Source: JBJHAX01 sp050480705 | Lineage (GTDB): Bacteria > Actinomycetota > Nitriliruptoria > Nitriliruptorales > Nitriliruptoraceae | Assembly (NCBI GenBank): GCA_050480705.1 | Contig: JBJHAX010000002.1 | Coordinates: forward strand, 1-64,000 | Direction of reading: 5' to 3' | Length of the DNA: 64,000 nucleotides | Shown here: piece after piece, positions 42,131-51,575 of the stretch | Layout of the letters: each line of letters begins with the position of its first letter | Numbering within the stretch: position 1 is the first letter of the stretch | Translations under genes and position numbers: made by a program | The notes under the pieces: generated by a model | What the model was told of the DNA's origin: nothing | The model's database searches: none | What the model saw: the letters and a program-made list of their open reading frames with translations, nothing else

Positions 42131-42757
42131 GCCGTGTCTCCTTATTCGCACAGCGATCTCATGGGAGCGCGCACATGGAAGCAGCCGCCGCCATTCCGCG
42201 AGCGGGCGCGGCGCACCACAACTCCTGAACTGGTCGTGCATTGGGGAAGGGTCGTCGATTCAAAGCGCGCGCCCACCGCCATCGCAGCAAGTCAGAGTGT
42301 TCCGGCCTGCCGTGACCCCGTGGGCGCAGTCAATCTGCGATTCGAATCGTCGCGACGCTGTCGCGCTCCCGATACCACCCCTCTCCAGTGGACGAAAAGA
42401 TCGTAACCGTTCACCCTGACGTATCAAAGTCAGCCCGTGCAAACCCACGGCAGACCCGGCGGGCCACGTTGCAGCAGGCCGACAGGCATCCGTCCGTCAG
42501 GAATCACGGCACCGATCGGCCCGCATCCGACCAGTTCGGGCCCGCGGCAGCGGACCCCGATGACCATGCAGGCGTACGCGAACAACGGGATGATCGGGCA
42601 GCCGGGCAGCGCTTACGACCGACGCCAGCGGGGTCGGCGCACAGGCGGGGGAACCCCCAGCCGTCAGCCCCGATTCACTCGTACCGGGCGGCGGATCGCA
42701 CGCACGACGAACGTCGCCGAAACGTCCGTGATCCGCCGCTGGTCACTGCGATGCAGT
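42131..42757. other. 627-bp spacer upstream of tctC
   Basis: Contains the promoter proposed at 42400-42427 and an implied leader of about 260 nt before tctC. The rest, up to the end of the SDR gene at 42758, shows a short G/C hairpin near 42645-42665 and no gene. No regulator is encoded here. Confidence 0.4.
42400..42427 (-). promoter_or_regulatory. Candidate sigma-70 promoter of the tct operon
   Basis: Minus strand: -35 TTGATA (42427-42422), 16-bp spacer, -10 TACGAT (42405-42400). The -35 overlaps a small palindrome, TGAC-N8-GTCA, that could be an operator. It is one of few AT-rich patches in this spacer. Confidence 0.4.
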
Positions 42758-43534
42758 TCAGAACGCTGTCGGTCCCCGCAGCACCGTGTCGGCGCCGCCG
42801 TCGATGAAGATCACCTGGCCGGTGGCCTTCGAGTTGACGGGGCTGACGAGCCACACCAGCAGTTCGGCGACCTCGTCGGGACGCCCGTAACCGCCGAGCG
42901 GCATGGGCACCATCTCGGCGAGCATGTCGCGGCCTTCCTGCGAGCCGATGAAGTCGGCGACCATCGGCGTCTCGATGACCCCAGGGCCGACCGCGTTGAT
43001 CGGGATGCCTGCCCCCGCCCACGCGTCCGTCGGCGCCACCGTGCGCATCCAGCGGTTGATGGCCTGTTTCGTCGCCGCGTAGATGAGGCCTTCCTGTCCG
43101 CTGTCGACAAGCGCCTGTGCCGCGTCGACCGCAGCCTCTTCGTCGCCCGACAGGCACGCCTCGACCAGCGCGTCGTCGGCGGGGTGGAACGACGCCATCG
43201 AGCTGGTGATGGCCGCCCTCGGCGCGTCGCTGGCGGTCAGCAACCCCCGCAGACCTTCCAGGGTCGCGACCGCACCGAAGTAGTTCACCTTGACGGCCAG
43301 CGGCTGCTGCGCGGCCGTACCCGCGTTGGCGATCACACCGTCGACGCGCCCTCCGCTCGCCTCGGTCACGGCGACCACCATGCCGCGACGCCCGTCGTCG
43401 GTTGCAAGGTCGGCGTCGATGTCAGATCCCGCGAGATCCACACCGATCACGACGTCGCCACGCTCGCGCAGCAGTGCCGCAGTCGCCGCACCGATGCCCG
43501 AAGCAGCCCCGGTCACCACGATCGTCCTTGTCAT
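42758..43534 (-). CDS. Short-chain dehydrogenase (hydroxysteroid-dehydrogenase-like)
   Basis: 258 aa; TGAASGIGAA (9-18), NAGTA, catalytic YAATK and the C-terminal GQVIFIDGGAD. The insertion between the Ser and Tyr (an acidic helical stretch, SGDEEAAVDAAQ) and the overall layout resemble 3-alpha-hydroxysteroid dehydrogenase-like SDRs. ATG 43534 follows GAGGAG. It stands outside the catabolic island as a single gene. Confidence 0.85.
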   Translation of the reverse strand: MTRTIVVTGAASGIGAATAALLRERGDVVIGVDLAGSDIDADLATDDGRRGMVVAVTEASGGRVDGVIANAGTAAQQPLAVKVNYFGAVATLEGLRGLLTASDAPRAAITSSMASFHPADDALVEACLSGDEEAAVDAAQALVDSGQEGLIYAATKQAINRWMRTVAPTDAWAGAGIPINAVGPGVIETPMVADFIGSQEGRDMLAEMVPMPLGGYGRPDEVAELLVWLVSPVNSKATGQVIFIDGGADTVLRGPTAF

Positions 43535-43784
43535 CTCGTCTCCTCGTTCCCCGCGTTGTCGGCGGATCGGGTCGGCCAGGCGCGCGATGCCTCTGCGTTC
43601 GTCACCGCGACGGATCGTCGACCCAACTGCACGGGCAGATTGTTGACACACTCGCATGAACCCGACGTCAGCGGCAGGGACGCGCGGACCCTTGTGGATG
43701 GGCCTTGTGCCCCTGCGCAGATCCCGGCCCGGTCAGCACTGTGCTCAACGCCGCACAACCGTGTGCAATGACGTCGTCACGCCC

Positions 43785-44294
43785 TCACCACCACGCCGTG
43801 CCGGGCGCTCCCTTGAACGGCCCTGCCACGCGCGAGGTGATCCACGCGCCGTAGTAGTCGCCGTCCTGGGCGTCGACACGTTCTCCGTCCACCCAGCAGT
43901 TGTCGACTCGTCCGGGGTAGAACGCGATGTGGTCGGCGAGCTGCTCGTAGCCGACGGCGGGCCGCGGATACCACCAGCAGGCATCGCCGGAACGGTCGTC
44001 GCCGACGACGAGGTCCGCGTAGCACGCCCATCCCTTGAACTCGCAGAACGTGCGCAGCTTCGATGGCACGAGCAGGTCGAGGCGCACGTCGCGACCCGGC
44101 AGGTAATAGGTCGGCGGGTGCGAGGTCTCGAGCACGCGCAGCCCATCACGCGAGTGGGCGATCGTCACGCCTGCGAACTCGACGGCGACCTCTTCGTCGG
44201 TGGTGACGACCGCCGGTGGCCGTGGATAGTCCCACACGGATTCCTGACCGGCAACGACCGGGTCGGGATTCGGGCGCCGCGTCGCCTCGCTCAT
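43785..44294 (-). CDS. DUF427 family protein
   Basis: 169 aa of the small beta-rich DUF427 family, recognised by VWDYPRPP near the start, LETSHPPTYYLP, CEFKGWACYADL and the Trp-rich end. Function is unknown. ATG 44294 shares one base with the stop of the upstream SDR-DUF2867 gene (TGATG), so translation is coupled; it is the last of a three-gene operon. Confidence 0.88.
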   Translation of the reverse strand: MSEATRRPNPDPVVAGQESVWDYPRPPAVVTTDEEVAVEFAGVTIAHSRDGLRVLETSHPPTYYLPGRDVRLDLLVPSKLRTFCEFKGWACYADLVVGDDRSGDACWWYPRPAVGYEQLADHIAFYPGRVDNCWVDGERVDAQDGDYYGAWITSRVAGPFKGAPGTAWW

Positions 44295-45817
44295 CAGGCC
44301 GTCTCCGCCGGGCGCCTATCCACGGCAACGGCGAACCTGCCCGGTGCGCCGTCGTCGCTGGCCTCAGCGGTGGCGACAAGGCGTCGCGCCATCGCCGGGA
44401 ACACGAATCGGTGGAAGGGTGCGAGGGCGTACCAGTACACGCGGCCGGCGAGTCCACGCGGCACGAAGCGAGCAACCTGGCGCAGCACGCTGCCGCCATC
44501 GGATCCGGGACGCACCGAGAACTCGAGCCACGCCCGTCCGGGAAGCTTCATCTCGGCGTGCAGCAGCAGCCTCCGCGGAGGCTCGCACACCTCGACCCGC
44601 CAGAAGTCCACGGGATCGCCGGCGACCAGTTGGGTCGGGTGGCGGCGACCACGGCGCAGGCCGATCCCGCCGACCGCCCGGTCGATCGCGCCACGCGCGC
44701 GCCACAACAGGCGCGAGCTGAAATAGCCGCGCTCTCCCCCGATCGACGTGACGGTCGCGAACAGCGCCGAAGGTTGTCGTGTGCTCGCCACGACCCGAAC
44801 GTCGGTGTAGACGCGAGCACCTGCCCACGACGGGTCGTCGGGCGACATGGCCCCAGGATCGGCTCGGCCCGCAGACGACGCGCTGTCCTGCGCTGTCGAG
44901 GCGGCCGGGTAGGTGTCGACGGGCTGCAGGGCAAGCCGAAGCGCTTCGTCGAACGACGTGGGCGACACGCTGACCAACGAGCGCAGCGTGTCATCACGAA
45001 CGACCACCTCATTGACCAGGCTGTCGACCAGCGGGCGTGCGACCCCGGTCGGCAGCGGCGTGACGAGCCCGACCCACAACGACGACAGACGTGGCGTCAG
45101 CAACGGAACGGGCACCACGAGGCGGCGTCGCAGGCCGGCGGCACGCGCGTAGCGGCGCATCATCTCCCGGTAGGTGAGAACATCAGGGCCACCGATCTCG
45201 AAGACACCGCCGGCACTCGACGGTGCGTCCAGCACACCGAGGAGGTAGGCGAGCACGTCGCGAATCGCGATGGGTTGCGCCCGTGTGTCGACCCACCGGG
45301 GCGTCACCATCGCGGGCAGCACCTCGACGAGGTGGCGCAGCATCTCGAACGATGCGCTCCCCGACCCGATGATGACACCTGCGCGCAGCTCGGTCACCGG
45401 AACCTCTCCGGCGGCCAGCACACGGCCGACGTCGTGACGGGACGCGAGATGTTGCGACAGGGCCTGTTTCGCGTTGTCGTCGCCGAGCCCGCCCAGATAC
45501 ACGATGCGTCCGACGCCACACGCCGCCGCCGCGTCGCGCACGACCGCTGCCATCGAGCGTTCGCGTTCTGCGAACCCCGACGTTCCGTCCATGGCGTGGA
45601 TCAGGAAGATCACCGTGTCGATCCCCCGGCACGCGGCCGTCACTTCGTCGCGGTTCGTCGCATCGCCTGCAGCGACATCGACGCGCGCACGCCAGGCACG
45701 ACTGTCCAGCTTGGCGGGTGTGCGGGCGAGGCAGCGCACGTTGTGTCCGGCATCGAGCAGTTCAGGGACCAGGCGGCCACCGACGTAGCCGGTTGCGCCG
45801 AGCACCAGCACGTTCAT
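44294..45817 (-). CDS. NmrA-like SDR fused to DUF2867
   Basis: 507 aa. The N-terminal ~300 residues form an atypical SDR: NAD-binding GATGYVGGRLV at 7-17, FLIHAMDG and YLGGLGDD. The C-terminal ~170 residues form a DUF2867 domain with the WRARGAIDRAVGGIGLRRGRR-type block, and YWYALAPFHRFVFPAM near the end. This two-domain protein is known in actinobacteria and others; function is unknown. ATG 45817 overlaps the upstream stop (ATGA). Confidence 0.87.
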   Translation of the reverse strand: MNVLVLGATGYVGGRLVPELLDAGHNVRCLARTPAKLDSRAWRARVDVAAGDATNRDEVTAACRGIDTVIFLIHAMDGTSGFAERERSMAAVVRDAAAACGVGRIVYLGGLGDDNAKQALSQHLASRHDVGRVLAAGEVPVTELRAGVIIGSGSASFEMLRHLVEVLPAMVTPRWVDTRAQPIAIRDVLAYLLGVLDAPSSAGGVFEIGGPDVLTYREMMRRYARAAGLRRRLVVPVPLLTPRLSSLWVGLVTPLPTGVARPLVDSLVNEVVVRDDTLRSLVSVSPTSFDEALRLALQPVDTYPAASTAQDSASSAGRADPGAMSPDDPSWAGARVYTDVRVVASTRQPSALFATVTSIGGERGYFSSRLLWRARGAIDRAVGGIGLRRGRRHPTQLVAGDPVDFWRVEVCEPPRRLLLHAEMKLPGRAWLEFSVRPGSDGGSVLRQVARFVPRGLAGRVYWYALAPFHRFVFPAMARRLVATAEASDDGAPGRFAVAVDRRPAETA

Positions 45818-46155
45818 GGACGTTCCCACTGGGCACGTGGCAGCACGACCTGATCGACCGTTCGTGCTCCACGGCTGGCGAGGAGCAGATACAGCCCGAT
45901 GGCGAGGCTGCCGGTTGTTACGACCAGGAGCAGCCACACGAGCCGCCGCGGCCACGTCCGCTCCCGCCACGCGATCCAGATCCAGGCGAACAGAAACGCC
46001 AGGTACAGGTCGATGAGCGTGACCCTCCCCCAGGTGAGCGCAAGCAGTTGCGCGCCGTCGTCGCCAAACGACGCGTCGACGAATCCCCAGGCGATGGCGA
46101 GCAGCATCCCGCCGGCCATGAGCGCCCCGACGATTCGAACGATCACGACTGCCAT
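45814..46155 (-). CDS. Small three-helix membrane protein (DUF1475-like)
   Basis: 113 aa with three hydrophobic helices (about 5-27, 42-62, 70-92); the middle segment LIDLYLAFLFAWIWIAWRE resembles the DUF1475 family, though this match is from memory. First gene of a tightly overlapping operon with the SDR-DUF2867 and DUF427 genes, so it probably serves the same unknown envelope process. Confidence 0.65.
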   Translation of the reverse strand: MAVVIVRIVGALMAGGMLLAIAWGFVDASFGDDGAQLLALTWGRVTLIDLYLAFLFAWIWIAWRERTWPRRLVWLLLVVTTGSLAIGLYLLLASRGARTVDQVVLPRAQWERP

Positions 46156-46456
46156 CCGTTGCTCCTGATGCCGTGACCCGCTGCCGGCGTCATCCAACGT
46201 TCGAGGCTGACCGCGCGAAGGATGGCATCGCGCTCTTCTCCGTGCCGTACCGACACGCCGGGCAGGATGGCCTGCCGCATCCGGTTGCACGCAATTCGTT
46301 CGTCGCGGGCACGATGGTCGATGGCGCCGCCCTGCGGACGACCGTCGCTGTCGAACACCGACGTCGACAGGCCGGGAGGAATAGGACGTCGATCGGCGTT
46401 GTTGCCGCAGTACCCACAGGCACCACGTCCGACCATCACCGAGACAAGGGATCGAC
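46156..46456. other. Divergent spacer, nothing recognised
   Basis: 301 bp between the small membrane protein gene and the flavoprotein gene. It must hold both promoters; no clear box, repeat or RNA was seen. Confidence 0.4.
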
Positions 46457-47857
46457 ATGAGCGAATTCGACGTCATCGTCATCGGCGCGGGTCCGGCCGG
46501 CGAGAACGTCGCCGACTACGCGCGCCGGCACGGCCTCAGCGCGGCGATAATCGAATCCGAACTGGTCGGAGGCGAGTGCAGCTACTGGGGATGCATGCCG
46601 TCGAAGGCCCTGCTGCGTCCCTCCGAAGTGCTCGCTGCGGCACGCCGCGTTCCGGCTGCGGCCTCAGCCGTTACGGGCGAGGTCGACGTCGAGGCGGCGC
46701 TGCGAAGCCGCGACGCATTCACCTCCGGCCTCGACGACGCCGGCCAGGTCGACTGGCTCGAATCCGCCGGGGTGGAGCTGTTCCGCGGCAGCGGGCGTCT
46801 CGACGGGACGCGCAGGGTCGTGGTCGACCATGAGGACGGCACCGTCACCTCGCTCACCGCTCGTCGCGGGGTCGTGATCGCGGTCGGGTCACGAGCTTCG
46901 ATACCACCGATCGACGGGCTCGAAGACATCGACCCCTGGGACAATCGGGACGCCACACAGGTCCGCTCGATCCCTGCGCGCCTGCTGGTGCTCGGAGGCG
47001 GCGTCATCGGCGTCGAGATGGCCCAGGCACTCGCGCGGCTCGGCTCCGCTGTCACGATCGTCGAAGCCCAGGCGCGCTTGTTGAGCAGCGAAGAGGCGTT
47101 CGCCAGCGACATCGTCGAGGACGTGTTCGCTTCGGAAGGCATCACGCTGGAGCTTGGCGCTTCCGCGACGAACGCCGCCCGCGACGCCGACGGGCGGGTC
47201 ACGCTGACGCTCGACGACGGACACGAACTGCACGGCGACGAGCTGCTCGTCGCCGTAGGCCGGGGTGCACCGACCGAAGGGCTCGGACTCGACACCGTCG
47301 GTGTGAACCCGGGAAGCGGCGGCTTCATCGACGTCGATGACCACCTGCGTGTCGTGGGCAACGACTGGCTGTACGTCGTCGGCGATGCCAACGGCCGGGC
47401 GATGCTGACCCACCAGGGCAAGTACCAGGCCAGGCTCGTCGGCGAGGCGCTCGCGGGCGCCGGCGCCGAGGTGGCCTGGGCCGACCACACCGCGCTGCCC
47501 AGGGTGGTGTTCACCGACCCGAACGTCGCCGCAGTCGGGCTCACCGAACGCCAGGCCCGTGACGCCGGACACGACGTCGAGACCGTCGATCACGACATGG
47601 CGGCAACGGCGGGAGGCGCCCTGCTCGGGCGCGACGTGCGTGGCGCGGCACGGCTCGTCATCGATCGTGATGCGCAACGAATCGTCGGTGCGACGTTCGT
47701 CGGACCCGGCGCCGCCGAGATGCTGCACGCGGCCACGGTGGCGATCGTCGCCGAGGTGGACCTCGACCGTCTGTGGCACGCCGTGCCCGCGTTCCCGACG
47801 GGCTCAGAAGTCTGGCTGCGGTTGCTCGAGACGCTTCGCGACCGCGCGCGCGGCTGA
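46457..47857 (+). CDS. Pyridine nucleotide-disulfide oxidoreductase (Lpd/MerA-like)
   Basis: 466 aa. FAD motif GAGPAGENVADYARRHG at 10-26, redox-active pair Cys42/Cys47 in GGECSYWGCMPSK, NAD motif GGGVIGVEMA, second FAD contact YVVGDANG. The sequence between the cysteines (SYWG) differs from the LNVG of dihydrolipoamide dehydrogenase, and the C-terminal His-Pro active-site dipeptide is replaced (HAVPAFPTGSE). It is therefore better called a mercuric-reductase-like or general quinone/disulfide reductase than lipoamide dehydrogenase. Confidence 0.87.
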   Translation: MSEFDVIVIGAGPAGENVADYARRHGLSAAIIESELVGGECSYWGCMPSKALLRPSEVLAAARRVPAAASAVTGEVDVEAALRSRDAFTSGLDDAGQVDWLESAGVELFRGSGRLDGTRRVVVDHEDGTVTSLTARRGVVIAVGSRASIPPIDGLEDIDPWDNRDATQVRSIPARLLVLGGGVIGVEMAQALARLGSAVTIVEAQARLLSSEEAFASDIVEDVFASEGITLELGASATNAARDADGRVTLTLDDGHELHGDELLVAVGRGAPTEGLGLDTVGVNPGSGGFIDVDDHLRVVGNDWLYVVGDANGRAMLTHQGKYQARLVGEALAGAGAEVAWADHTALPRVVFTDPNVAAVGLTERQARDAGHDVETVDHDMAATAGGALLGRDVRGAARLVIDRDAQRIVGATFVGPGAAEMLHAATVAIVAEVDLDRLWHAVPAFPTGSEVWLRLLETLRDRARG

Positions 47858-47897
47858 CGCGGCATCGTTCCATGCTCAGTTCGTCGCCGACGCCGTC

Positions 47898-48368
47898 GTG
47901 GAGCCGCTGCCGGGCGAGTTCGTCGGCGACGACGCACCGCTCGAAGAGCGCGGCCGGCACCTCAGCGACATGGAGCGTTACGAGACCGACGAGCACCTCG
48001 TGCAGAACGTGCTCGTGCGAGCGTTCGGCGCGTTCGACACCTTCGACGGTCGCTACCCGCGCGCATGGTTGCACGCCTGCCATTGCACCACGCCCTACCA
48101 CACGGTGCGTACGCACCGACCCGACCTGCTCGATGACGAGAAGGCGACGGCGTTGCCTGCGGCCTGCACCGACGGTGGGATCGACGGAACGGCCGACGCC
48201 GATCTCGTCGCAGCACACCTGGGCATGTGCGCCGAGCGCGGGATCGAAGCGGGCATCATCGAGAAGGTCATCGAACGGATACGTGACCAGCGACCGGATC
48301 TCGATCCCCAGCCCCTCCAGCGCCTGGCCGGCGCCATCGACGAACTCGAGCGCCACGACAGCACATGA
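47898..48368 (+). CDS. Hypothetical protein with sigma-region-2-like segment
   Basis: About 156 aa from GTG 47898; no good ribosome site is visible and the frame stays open upstream into the flavoprotein gene. Third-position GC is high and the opposite strand looks like a shadow. Residues ~30-75 (HLVQNVLVRAFGAFDTFDG, RYPRAWLHA) resemble region 2 of ECF sigma factors, but the sequence then runs into a Cys/His cluster (CHCTTPYHTVRTH) and no region 4 follows. It could be a degenerate sigma factor, a metal-binding derivative or an unrelated protein. Confidence 0.5.
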   Translation: MEPLPGEFVGDDAPLEERGRHLSDMERYETDEHLVQNVLVRAFGAFDTFDGRYPRAWLHACHCTTPYHTVRTHRPDLLDDEKATALPAACTDGGIDGTADADLVAAHLGMCAERGIEAGIIEKVIERIRDQRPDLDPQPLQRLAGAIDELERHDST

Positions 48369-48400
48369 CCGGGAGCGCTTCGCAACGCCCCTGACGCGCG

Positions 48401-50317
48401 TCATTGACGCCGGATGTCGACGGCCCGGTAAAGCACCTCGAGCAGCTCCATGGTGGTGAACGGCTTCGAGATGACGTCGGTGACGTCGTCGACGGTCGCC
48501 TCACGGGCCTCGTCGAGACCGCTCATTGCGACGATCATGACCTTCGGATCGAGACGTCGCAGTGCCGCGATGATCGTCGGGCCGTCCGCGACCGGCATCA
48601 CCGCGTCGGTGAGCACGACGTCGATGCTCTCGCCGTGCTCGGCGTACATGTCGAGCGCCTCGTAACCGTCCTGTGCGTCGAGGACCTCGTAGCCGAACGT
48701 CTCCAGACTCTGGCGCGTCATGGCACGCACGGCCGCCTCGTCGTCGACGACGAGCACGGTGACCCCCTCGCCACGCTGCAGGCCGTGCTCACCAGGTACG
48801 TCGACGCCGACCGGGGGCGCGACAACGGGCAGATGGACGAGGAAGCGGCTGCCGACATCGGGGTCGCTGTCGAGCTCGACGAAACCACCGTGGCTGCGCA
48901 CGATCGTTGCGACGGTCGACAGCCCGAGTCCGGTCCCAGCACCGGGCCGTTTGGTCGTGAAGAACGGATCGAAGGCGCGCGCACGAACCGAGGCGTCCAT
49001 CCCGACCCCGGTATCGGCCACCTCGATCACGACATGCGGCCCGGTCGTCGCCTCGACGTTTCCGCCCGCACGGCCCGTGTCCACATCGGTGCGCCTCGCA
49101 GTGACGGTGAGCACACCACCGTTGGGCATGGCGTCACGCGCGTTGAGGGCGAGGTTGACCAGGACCTGCTGCAACTGTGTGGCGTCCCCCTGCAACGTCG
49201 GGAGCTCGCCGGCAACGTCGACGATGAGTTCGATCGATTTCGGGAACGTCTCGCGCACGATGCGTCGCAGATCGTCGAGCAGGTACACGACGTCGACGTC
49301 GACGCGCGCATCGTCGACACCGCGCGCGAACGACAGGATCTGCTCGACGAGGTCCGCGCCGCGCCGGGCGCTCGCCTTCACGGTGTCGAGCAGCTCGAGG
49401 GTCTCGTCGTCGACGCCGGGTGCACGCAGCAGGTCGACGGCGGTCAGGATCGGGGCGAGCACGTTGTTGAGGTCGTGGGCAACACCGCTGGCGAGCGTGC
49501 CGAGGCTCTCGATGCGCTGGGTGCGCAGCAGCTGCTGCTCCATCGCGCGTCGTTGGGTGATGTCGCGGAAGTACACGGCGAGCCCGTCGTCGCCCGGATA
49601 GGCGTTGACCTCGAACCAGACGTCGAGCGGCGGGTAGAAGAACGCATCGAGCACGACCGTTCGCCGTGTCGCCACCGCCTGCGTATATGCCGTGTAGAGG
49701 TCGCTGTGGCGTGCTTCGGGGAACTCCTCCCAGATGTTGCGCCCGACGAGTTCGTCGCGGTCACGGCGCAGCAGCTGGCCGGCACGTTGGTTGAGATACG
49801 TGAAGCGCCAGGACGCATCGACGACGTAGAGGGCGTCGGTCATCGATTCCAGGGTTGCGTTGAGCTTGCTGGCACTGTCCTGTGCGCGACGGGTCGCGTC
49901 TCTGAGCGCGGTGATGTCCTCGAGCGTGGCGGTCATGTAGGCGGCAGCGCCATCAGCGTCGCGGATCACCGAGATCGTCGCCTGGGTGGTGACGGTGCGT
50001 CCGTCACGGGTGAGGTAGCGCTTCTCCATCGAGAATGAGCTCTCGTCACGTTCGAGCATCTGCTCGACGAGAAGCCGGTTGCGCTCCCGGTCGTCGGGGT
50101 GGGTCACCTCCAGGAAATCACGCCCGCGCAGCTCGTCGAGCGAACGGCCCAACAGCCGTTGCATTGCGGGGTTGGCGGCGACGAACCGCCCGTCCATGGT
50201 GGTGATCGACATGGCCGCGCCGGATCCCTCGAACAGGCCCCGGAACACCTGTTCGCTGTGTTCGAGGGACCAGGGACCCTCGCCCATCGGCGTCGCACTC
50301 CGCCTGGTGCGCGTCAT
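48401..50317 (-). CDS. PAS-PAS histidine kinase with C-terminal receiver
   Basis: 638 aa soluble hybrid kinase. Two PAS domains (about 20-140 and 150-260), dimerisation helix with His281 (GVAHDLNNV), HATPase with N-box NLALNARDAM, G-boxes DTGVGMD and GTGLGLS, then a receiver (520-638) with acidic pocket VVDDE, phosphoacceptor Asp571 and Lys in ISKPF. No membrane segment, so it senses an internal signal, perhaps redox or ligand through PAS. No separate response regulator adjoins. ATG 50317 is preferred; ATG 50287 is also possible. Confidence 0.9.
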   Translation of the reverse strand: MTRTRRSATPMGEGPWSLEHSEQVFRGLFEGSGAAMSITTMDGRFVAANPAMQRLLGRSLDELRGRDFLEVTHPDDRERNRLLVEQMLERDESSFSMEKRYLTRDGRTVTTQATISVIRDADGAAAYMTATLEDITALRDATRRAQDSASKLNATLESMTDALYVVDASWRFTYLNQRAGQLLRRDRDELVGRNIWEEFPEARHSDLYTAYTQAVATRRTVVLDAFFYPPLDVWFEVNAYPGDDGLAVYFRDITQRRAMEQQLLRTQRIESLGTLASGVAHDLNNVLAPILTAVDLLRAPGVDDETLELLDTVKASARRGADLVEQILSFARGVDDARVDVDVVYLLDDLRRIVRETFPKSIELIVDVAGELPTLQGDATQLQQVLVNLALNARDAMPNGGVLTVTARRTDVDTGRAGGNVEATTGPHVVIEVADTGVGMDASVRARAFDPFFTTKRPGAGTGLGLSTVATIVRSHGGFVELDSDPDVGSRFLVHLPVVAPPVGVDVPGEHGLQRGEGVTVLVVDDEAAVRAMTRQSLETFGYEVLDAQDGYEALDMYAEHGESIDVVLTDAVMPVADGPTIIAALRRLDPKVMIVAMSGLDEAREATVDDVTDVISKPFTTMELLEVLYRAVDIRRQ

Positions 50318-50354
50318 CGTCGTACTCCATACGCCAGGCGCATGAGCGTGCCGG

Positions 50355-51485
50355 TCAGGGTTGGAGCCGCTCGAGGCCCCAGCCGTCGTCGGTGCGCGTG
50401 TAGCGCAGCCGGTCATGCATGCGTGCCGGTCGAGCCGCCCAGAACTCCACCACATCCGGACGAATCAGGTAGCCGCCCCAGTGGTCGGGACGTGGAATCG
50501 GAGCGTCACTGAAGCGCTTCGCCGCCTGTGCGATGCGGTCTTCGAGTGCGGCGCGGTTCGCCACCGGTGTGGACTGATCCGACGCCCACGCGCCGATCTG
50601 GGCGTCACGTGGACGCGAGGCGAAGTACGCGTCGGAGTCCTCGTCGTCGAGCATTTCCACCGGTCCACGCAGCCGCACCTGCCGACCGAGCGGATCCCAG
50701 TACAGCACGCCGGCGGCGTAAGGGCGCTCGGCCAGCTGCCGGCCTTTCGGTGAGCGGCGATTGGTGAAGAAGCGCACCCCCTGGCTGCCCACCCCGCGCA
50801 CCAGGACCATGCGCACATCCGCGTTGCCGTCTTCGCCCGCGGTCGCCAGTGCCATTCCGGTCGGTTCGCTCACCGATGCCGCGATCGCCGCGTCGATCCA
50901 TTCGCGCAGCAGGCGGGTCGGGGTCGACGGCACCGTGGCCTCGTCGAGGACCGGCAGCGTGAGCGACGGCGGCGCGGCGGTGTCGACCTCGTCGTCAACG
51001 ATGCGTCGCGCCAGCAGCAACACACGCACCTCGCCGTCCTTGGTGTCCTGGCGCCCGACCTCGGTGAAGCCCCGGCCGAGGTGGAATGCGAGCGAGACCG
51101 GGTTGGGTGGGCGCAGGTTGACCTCGCAGGTGACCTCGCGCCGTCCGGTCGTGCGCGCATGCTCGTCGACCGCGTCGTAGAGCCTGCGCGCGACGCCGTG
51201 GCGCCGGAACGCGGGTGCGACGACGACCCGGTCGATGTAGACGAAATCCCCGCCGCGACGTCCGAAGAACCGGTAGTTGGGGCTGCGGTAGTCCAGGCCG
51301 GGAGGCAGCGCGATGACGAAGCCTGCGATCGCGCCGTCGGTGTCGACAGCGAGGGCAGCGAACTCCGCCCCCTGCACGAGCGAGGTCAGCTCGTAGCGGT
51401 CGATGGCGTTGACCGCAGGCACCTCGGCGTCGTTGAGCGAGAGGACGGCATCGAGGTCGCTCGGAGTGATCGGTCGCAGTTGCAC
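50355..51485 (-). CDS. pdxH: GNAT acetyltransferase - pyridoxamine 5'-phosphate oxidase fusion
   Basis: 376 aa in one open frame. Residues ~1-160 form a GNAT domain with acetyl-CoA site VVVAPAFRRHGVARRLYD and the terminal beta-strand end FHLGRGFTEVG. Residues ~175-376 form a PdxH-type FMN enzyme: VLVRGV, FFTNRRSPKGRQL, YWDPLGRQVRLRGPVE and the C-terminal RLRYTR. PdxH makes pyridoxal phosphate from pyridoxine/pyridoxamine phosphate. A ~15-residue acidic/Pro linker joins them, with no stop. GTG 51485 has AGGGAAA upstream. The fused acetyltransferase's substrate is unknown. Confidence 0.85.
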   Translation of the reverse strand: MQLRPITPSDLDAVLSLNDAEVPAVNAIDRYELTSLVQGAEFAALAVDTDGAIAGFVIALPPGLDYRSPNYRFFGRRGGDFVYIDRVVVAPAFRRHGVARRLYDAVDEHARTTGRREVTCEVNLRPPNPVSLAFHLGRGFTEVGRQDTKDGEVRVLLLARRIVDDEVDTAAPPSLTLPVLDEATVPSTPTRLLREWIDAAIAASVSEPTGMALATAGEDGNADVRMVLVRGVGSQGVRFFTNRRSPKGRQLAERPYAAGVLYWDPLGRQVRLRGPVEMLDDEDSDAYFASRPRDAQIGAWASDQSTPVANRAALEDRIAQAAKRFSDAPIPRPDHWGGYLIRPDVVEFWAARPARMHDRLRYTRTDDGWGLERLQP

Positions 51486-51575
51486 GCGGGTCGTTTCCCT
51501 TCGGGCACGCGGCTGGTCGTCGCCTGCGGCCGCCACCCTACCTAGGCTGACCCTCAGCCTTGCGTGGAGCAGCCG

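Noticed and set aside
47658..48404. Minus-strand 248-aa frame opposite the sigma-like gene
   Set aside because: Composition and lack of any domain mark it as the antisense of the flavoprotein end and the plus-strand gene.
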